Source of the DNA: an uncultured Flavobacteriales bacterium
GTDB taxonomy: Bacteria; Bacteroidota; Bacteroidia; Flavobacteriales_D; Sanyastnellaceae
Assembly (NCBI GenBank): GCA_938092195.1
Contig: CALKHD010000011.1
Coordinates: forward strand, 1-9,628
DNA: 9,628 nucleotides
Reading direction: 5' to 3'
Below the pieces are notes generated by a model, which saw only the letters and a list, made by a program, of their open reading frames with translations, had not been told where the DNA came from and made no database searches. Shown here piece after piece: positions 6,954 through 9,628 of the stretch (position 1 is its first letter; every line of letters begins with the position of its first letter). The position numbers were made by a program, and so were the translations under genes.

Positions 6954-8492
6954 ATGCCGAAGTCAACCCATGGCGGATGGAAAGGATGGATCGCAAAGCC
7001 ATTGGCATTGCGCGTCCAGAAGGACGATTGGGACCGCAGTGCTGACCCTGTTCGGGCGCAGGCCAAGGTTTTGGCTTCTTTGCTTCAATCGTCTGTGGAT
7101 ACCGTGTTTGGTCAAGACCATGGGCTTGCATCTGTGGCGGCCATTCAGGATCCAGCGCAGCAGGCGAAGGCCTTTCGGGAAGCCGTTCCCGTTCGGGATT
7201 ATGAGGGCTTGAGGCCCTACGTCGATCGTGTGGTGGCTGGCGAACCCGATGTTCTGTGGCCGGGGTTGCCCAAGTATTTCTGCAAGACCTCTGGGACCAC
7301 TTCGGGGGCCAAATACATCCCGTTGACCGAGGACAGTTTGCCCAATCACATTGGTTCGGCGCGACGCGCTCTTCTTCATCATGTGGCCAGGACAGGGGCA
7401 GCTGAATTTGTAGGGGGGAAGATGATCTTTTTGCAAGGCAGTCCAACCCTGACCGAAACCTCAGGCGGGGTTCCACTGGGCAGGTTGAGCGGCATTGTGG
7501 CCCATCACATCCCCCAGTATTTGCAGCGCAACCGCTTGCCCTCTTGGGAGACCAACACGATTGAAGACTGGGAGACGAAAGTCGATGCCATTGTGCGTGA
7601 AACGGCGGGTGAAGACCTGCGGTTGATCAGCGGAATTCCATCCTGGGTTCAGATGTATTTCGAACGATTGCTCGAGCATACGGGGGCCAAAAATGTGCTG
7701 GAGGTGTTCCCCAATTTCTCTCTGTTTGTATTCGGGGGGGTCGCCTATGGCCCTTATGCAGAGCGCTTCAAAGAGCTCATCGGAGGGGATGTGCCCCGTG
7801 TGGAACTTTATCCAGCCAGTGAAGGATTCATTGCCTACCAGGACGGAGGGTCGGAAGAGGGGTTGCTGGTGAATGCCCAAGACGGGTTGTATTTGGAATT
7901 CATACCCGTCGGTGAATACGGACAGGACAATGCCCGTCGATTGGGGCTTGGTGAGGTGGAATTGGGGGTCAATTATGCAGTCGTGGTGACGTCCAATGCC
8001 GGTTTGTGGGCCTACGATTTGGGAGACACGGTGCGCTTTGTCTCCTTGGCGCCGGCGCGAATCTTGGTGACGGGCAGGGTCAAGCACTTCACCAGTGCCT
8101 TTGGAGAGCATGTCATCGCGGAAGAGGTAGAAGGGGCCATGGCTTCGGCTTCAGAGCAATGGGGGGGTCAGGTGGTGGAATTTCATGTGGCGCCTCAAGT
8201 GTCTCCGAGCGATGGACTGCCCTACCATGAATGGTTGGTGGAATTTGCAGAGAAGCCTCGGGATTTAGAACAGTTTGCAGGGGCTTTGGATTTGGCATTG
8301 CAAGAACGAAATCCTTATTACCGGGATTTGGTTTCGGGTGCAGTTCTTCGTTCTGCAGTGATGACGGTTTTGCCGCCGGGGGCATTTCTCAATGCCATGA
8401 GCAAGCGGGGAAAATTGGGGGGACAAAACAAAGTGCCGCGTTTGGCCAACGACCGAACCATGGCCAATCAATTGACGGATCATGGCCAATAG
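6954..8492 (+). CDS. GH3-family acyl-acid amido synthetase (GH3 auxin-responsive promoter family protein)
   Basis: A 512-residue member of the GH3 branch of the ANL adenylating superfamily. Characterised plant GH3 enzymes adenylate a carboxylic acid with ATP and transfer the acyl group to an amino acid; the substrate of Bacteroidota homologs is not known to me. All three nucleotide-binding motifs of the family are visible: the phosphate-binding TSGTTSGAK (112-120), YPASEG (286-291; family YxxSEG) and YDLGD (354-358; family YRxGD, here with D-L replacing R-x). Length is slightly under the plant enzymes. There is no signal peptide, so it is cytoplasmic. The ATG at 6954 is the only Met before the motifs. 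It opens a compact gene set and its end overlaps the kinase gene by 11 bases. Composition is ordinary (18 Lys; Tyr codons 7 TAC, 10 TAT). No clear promoter is seen: a hairpin ends 14 bases upstream, and TATCTTTC (6941-6948) resembles a -7 box without a -33 partner. The family call is secure, the substrate is not. Confidence 0.88.
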   Translation: MPKSTHGGWKGWIAKPLALRVQKDDWDRSADPVRAQAKVLASLLQSSVDTVFGQDHGLASVAAIQDPAQQAKAFREAVPVRDYEGLRPYVDRVVAGEPDVLWPGLPKYFCKTSGTTSGAKYIPLTEDSLPNHIGSARRALLHHVARTGAAEFVGGKMIFLQGSPTLTETSGGVPLGRLSGIVAHHIPQYLQRNRLPSWETNTIEDWETKVDAIVRETAGEDLRLISGIPSWVQMYFERLLEHTGAKNVLEVFPNFSLFVFGGVAYGPYAERFKELIGGDVPRVELYPASEGFIAYQDGGSEEGLLVNAQDGLYLEFIPVGEYGQDNARRLGLGEVELGVNYAVVVTSNAGLWAYDLGDTVRFVSLAPARILVTGRVKHFTSAFGEHVIAEEVEGAMASASEQWGGQVVEFHVAPQVSPSDGLPYHEWLVEFAEKPRDLEQFAGALDLALQERNPYYRDLVSGAVLRSAVMTVLPPGAFLNAMSKRGKLGGQNKVPRLANDRTMANQLTDHGQ

Positions 8493-9108
8493 AAAAGGAA
8501 GCTGTTTGGTGGGCGTTGTCGGAGGAAGTGCCTCCGGGAAAGGAACTGTGGTGAGCCGCTTGTTGAGCCATTACGGCGACCGAGCCGCTGTGCTTCGCAT
8601 GGACGATTACTATCGCCCGCTTGAGGATGTTCCCACAGATGGCGAAGGCGAACCCAATTTCGACGTCCCAGGTGCCCTCGATTTGGAGAGGCTGTCCAGG
8701 GACCTCGACGTCTTGAGTTCGGGACAAGACTTGCGCATCCAGAGTTACACTTTCAATCAACCAGGTGTTTTGCCGGAGACCCTGCTGATCCCCGCCTGTC
8801 CAGTGGTGTTTTTGGACGGGCTGTTTTTGCTGTGTGATGAGGGAGTGAGGAACAGATTGGACTTGACTGTGCTCATTCACGCCACACCCGAGACCCGCTT
8901 TGAACGGCGTTTGGCCAGGGACCAAGTGGAACGGAGTGTGCCCCCAGACATCATCCGATACCAGTGGGACCACCATGTGAGGCCCGGGGATTTGAAATAC
9001 CTCGATCCCGTGGCCCATCTTGCCAATGTTGTCGTCAACAACAACCAACAAGCCGAGCCAGACTTGAGTGAGACCCTCTCGGCCATTGATCAACTTCTTT
9101 CTACCTGA
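8482..9108 (+). CDS. udk: Uridine kinase family P-loop kinase
   Basis: A 208-residue cytoplasmic kinase resembling uridine (uridine/cytidine) kinase of pyrimidine salvage, which phosphorylates uridine to UMP; E. coli Udk is 213 residues. The P-loop is GGSASGKGT (14-22). RMDDYY (39-44) matches the family's substrate-proximal (Q/M)DxYY motif, NFDVPGALDLE matches NFDHPDALDxE, VVFLDGLFLL matches the Walker-B-like 'VVFEGILLL', and the RRLARDQVER and YQWDHHVRP segments match the lid and C-terminal region. The P-loop has Gly (G21) where uridine kinases normally have Ser/Thr, the arrangement found in adenylate kinases (GKGT). The gene overlaps the GH3 gene by 11 bases in a different frame, implying translational coupling, and is followed after 3 bases by the Spx/ArsC-like gene. 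The symbol marks the family; a divergent paralog with another nucleoside or small-molecule substrate is possible. Confidence 0.78.
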   Translation: MANRKGSCLVGVVGGSASGKGTVVSRLLSHYGDRAAVLRMDDYYRPLEDVPTDGEGEPNFDVPGALDLERLSRDLDVLSSGQDLRIQSYTFNQPGVLPETLLIPACPVVFLDGLFLLCDEGVRNRLDLTVLIHATPETRFERRLARDQVERSVPPDIIRYQWDHHVRPGDLKYLDPVAHLANVVVNNNQQAEPDLSETLSAIDQLLST

Positions 9109-9111
9109 ACC

Positions 9112-9471
9112 ATGCCCTCCACCTTCTTTACCCTTCCCACTTGCAAGACCTGCCAAAGAATTGAAGCCGATCTGTCCCCGGCGGATCACGGAGCTGTGGT
9201 GTGTGACATCAAATCTGAAGGCATCACTCCGGAACAGTTGGATGCCATGAAGGCCCATGCTGGGAGCTATGAAGCCTTGTTCAGTCGCCGCGCCATGAAG
9301 TTCCGGTCCATGGGACTGGCCGATCAAGACCTGGGTGAAGCCGACTATCGCCGGTTGATTTTGGAAGAGTACACCTTTCTGAAGCGGCCAGTTTTGCTGA
9401 CAGACTCAGGCGCATATGCCGGGTCTGCCAAAGCTTCTGTTGAAGCGGCTCGGGCGGCTTTGAAAGGCTGA
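9112..9471 (+). CDS. ArsC/Spx-family thioredoxin-fold protein
   Basis: A 119-residue protein of the ArsC/Spx/YffB family (small cytoplasmic thioredoxin-fold proteins). FFTLPTCKTCQR places a CxxC pair (C11, C14) at the start of the first helix, aligned with the redox-switch CxxC of Spx and with the catalytic Cys of ArsC. SRRAMKF (58-64) and the cis-Pro-containing FLKRPVLLTD (89-98) match the family's conserved 'LIxRPI' segment; Spx and YffB homologs have the same layout and about 115-135 residues. Whether it is an arsenate reductase, a glutathione- or thiol-dependent reductase, or an Spx-like regulator cannot be told from sequence alone; the CxxC favours the Spx-like side. It starts 3 bases after the kinase stop and ends 10 bases before the next gene, so it is almost surely in the same operon. 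No ars genes are visible nearby. Confidence 0.82.
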   Translation: MPSTFFTLPTCKTCQRIEADLSPADHGAVVCDIKSEGITPEQLDAMKAHAGSYEALFSRRAMKFRSMGLADQDLGEADYRRLILEEYTFLKRPVLLTDSGAYAGSAKASVEAARAALKG

Positions 9472-9481
9472 TTCAAGACCA

Positions 9482-9628
9482 TTGAAACGACTTCTGGCAC
9501 ACCTCGCCCTGCTGATAGTGGCGCTGATTTACGGGGGGAATTACCTCGTGGCCAAAGGCCTCATGCCTGACTTGGTGGGCCCCAGCGGTTTCATTGTTTT
9601 GCGGGTGACGGGGGCCTTGTTTTTGTTT
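9482..9628 (+). CDS. EamA/DMT-family inner-membrane transporter, N-terminal fragment
   Basis: The frame is open from an in-frame stop at 9461-9463 to the window edge. The only common start codon is TTG at 9482, giving 49 visible residues. KRLLAH is followed by a hydrophobic helix (about residues 7-19), then IYGGNYLVAKG and a second helix beginning near GPSGFIVLRV. The 'IYGGNYLVAK' after the first helix and 'RVTGALFLF' in the second are typical of EamA (DMT superfamily, RhaT/YdcZ-like) permeases, which usually have ten helices in about 290-300 residues. It lies 10 bases after the Spx/ArsC-like gene, so is probably the next operon member. The substrate cannot be predicted. The TTG start is uncertain but I see no ATG alternative in frame. 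Confidence 0.72.
   Translation, partial: MKRLLAHLALLIVALIYGGNYLVAKGLMPDLVGPSGFIVLRVTGALFLF

Noticed and set aside
8389..9327. 312-codon minus-strand open frame across the kinase and Spx-like genes
   Set aside because: It spans three plus-strand genes with clear family motifs; the translated product shows no domain.
9112..9471. Assigning arsC (arsenate reductase)
   Set aside because: No ars operon partners are visible and the CxxC layout is closer to Spx; the family call is supported but not the specific enzyme.

Overview
The window looks like a chromosomal segment of a Bacteroidota bacterium, most likely a marine or brackish member of the Flavobacteriales or a relative. The evidence is two secreted proteins ending in type IX secretion system (T9SS) C-terminal sorting domains, no recognisable Shine-Dalgarno sequences before any start, and a Bacteroidota-type promoter match (TTTG, then a TAnnTTTG-like box). 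The base composition, slightly above 50% GC by eye, is high for Flavobacteriia, so the assignment below phylum is uncertain. All genes read left to right and gaps are short; no intergenic stretch exceeds about 110 bases. I see no tRNA, rRNA, CRISPR array or mobile element.

Layout. (1) Bases 2-2731 hold the 3' nine-tenths of gcvP, the glycine decarboxylase P-protein of the glycine cleavage system; its N-terminus lies off the window. (2) Bases 2799-4742 and 4854-6887 are two tandem genes for large, very acidic, secreted multi-domain proteins (647 and 677 residues). Each has a signal peptide, an N-terminal jelly-roll-like module, two further beta-rich modules and a T9SS sorting domain. By eye they are co-linear paralogs. 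A strong terminator with a C(UUCG)G tetraloop separates them and the second has its own promoter candidate, so they seem to be independent transcription units. (3) After a hairpin at 6911-6939 comes a tightly packed gene set: a GH3-family acyl-amido synthetase (6954-8492), a uridine-kinase-family P-loop kinase overlapping it by 11 bases (8482-9108), an ArsC/Spx-family thioredoxin-fold protein 3 bases later (9112-9471), and the start of an EamA/DMT-type transporter (9482 to the window end).

The parts are probably not one pathway: gcvP is housekeeping C1 metabolism, the paralog pair is surface or extracellular, and the last four genes look like an operon of unknown overall purpose. The most striking observation is the composition of the secreted pair. 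The first has no lysine at all between its signal peptide and its sorting domain (545 residues, 101 acidic, 16 Arg), and the second has one. The first is also strongly codon-biased (31 of 33 Tyr codons are TAC, against 14 of 29 in gcvP), suggesting an abundant surface protein. I did not find convincing evidence of a new defence, mobile or regulatory system; the GH3-kinase-Spx-like-transporter cluster is the best candidate for undescribed biochemistry.
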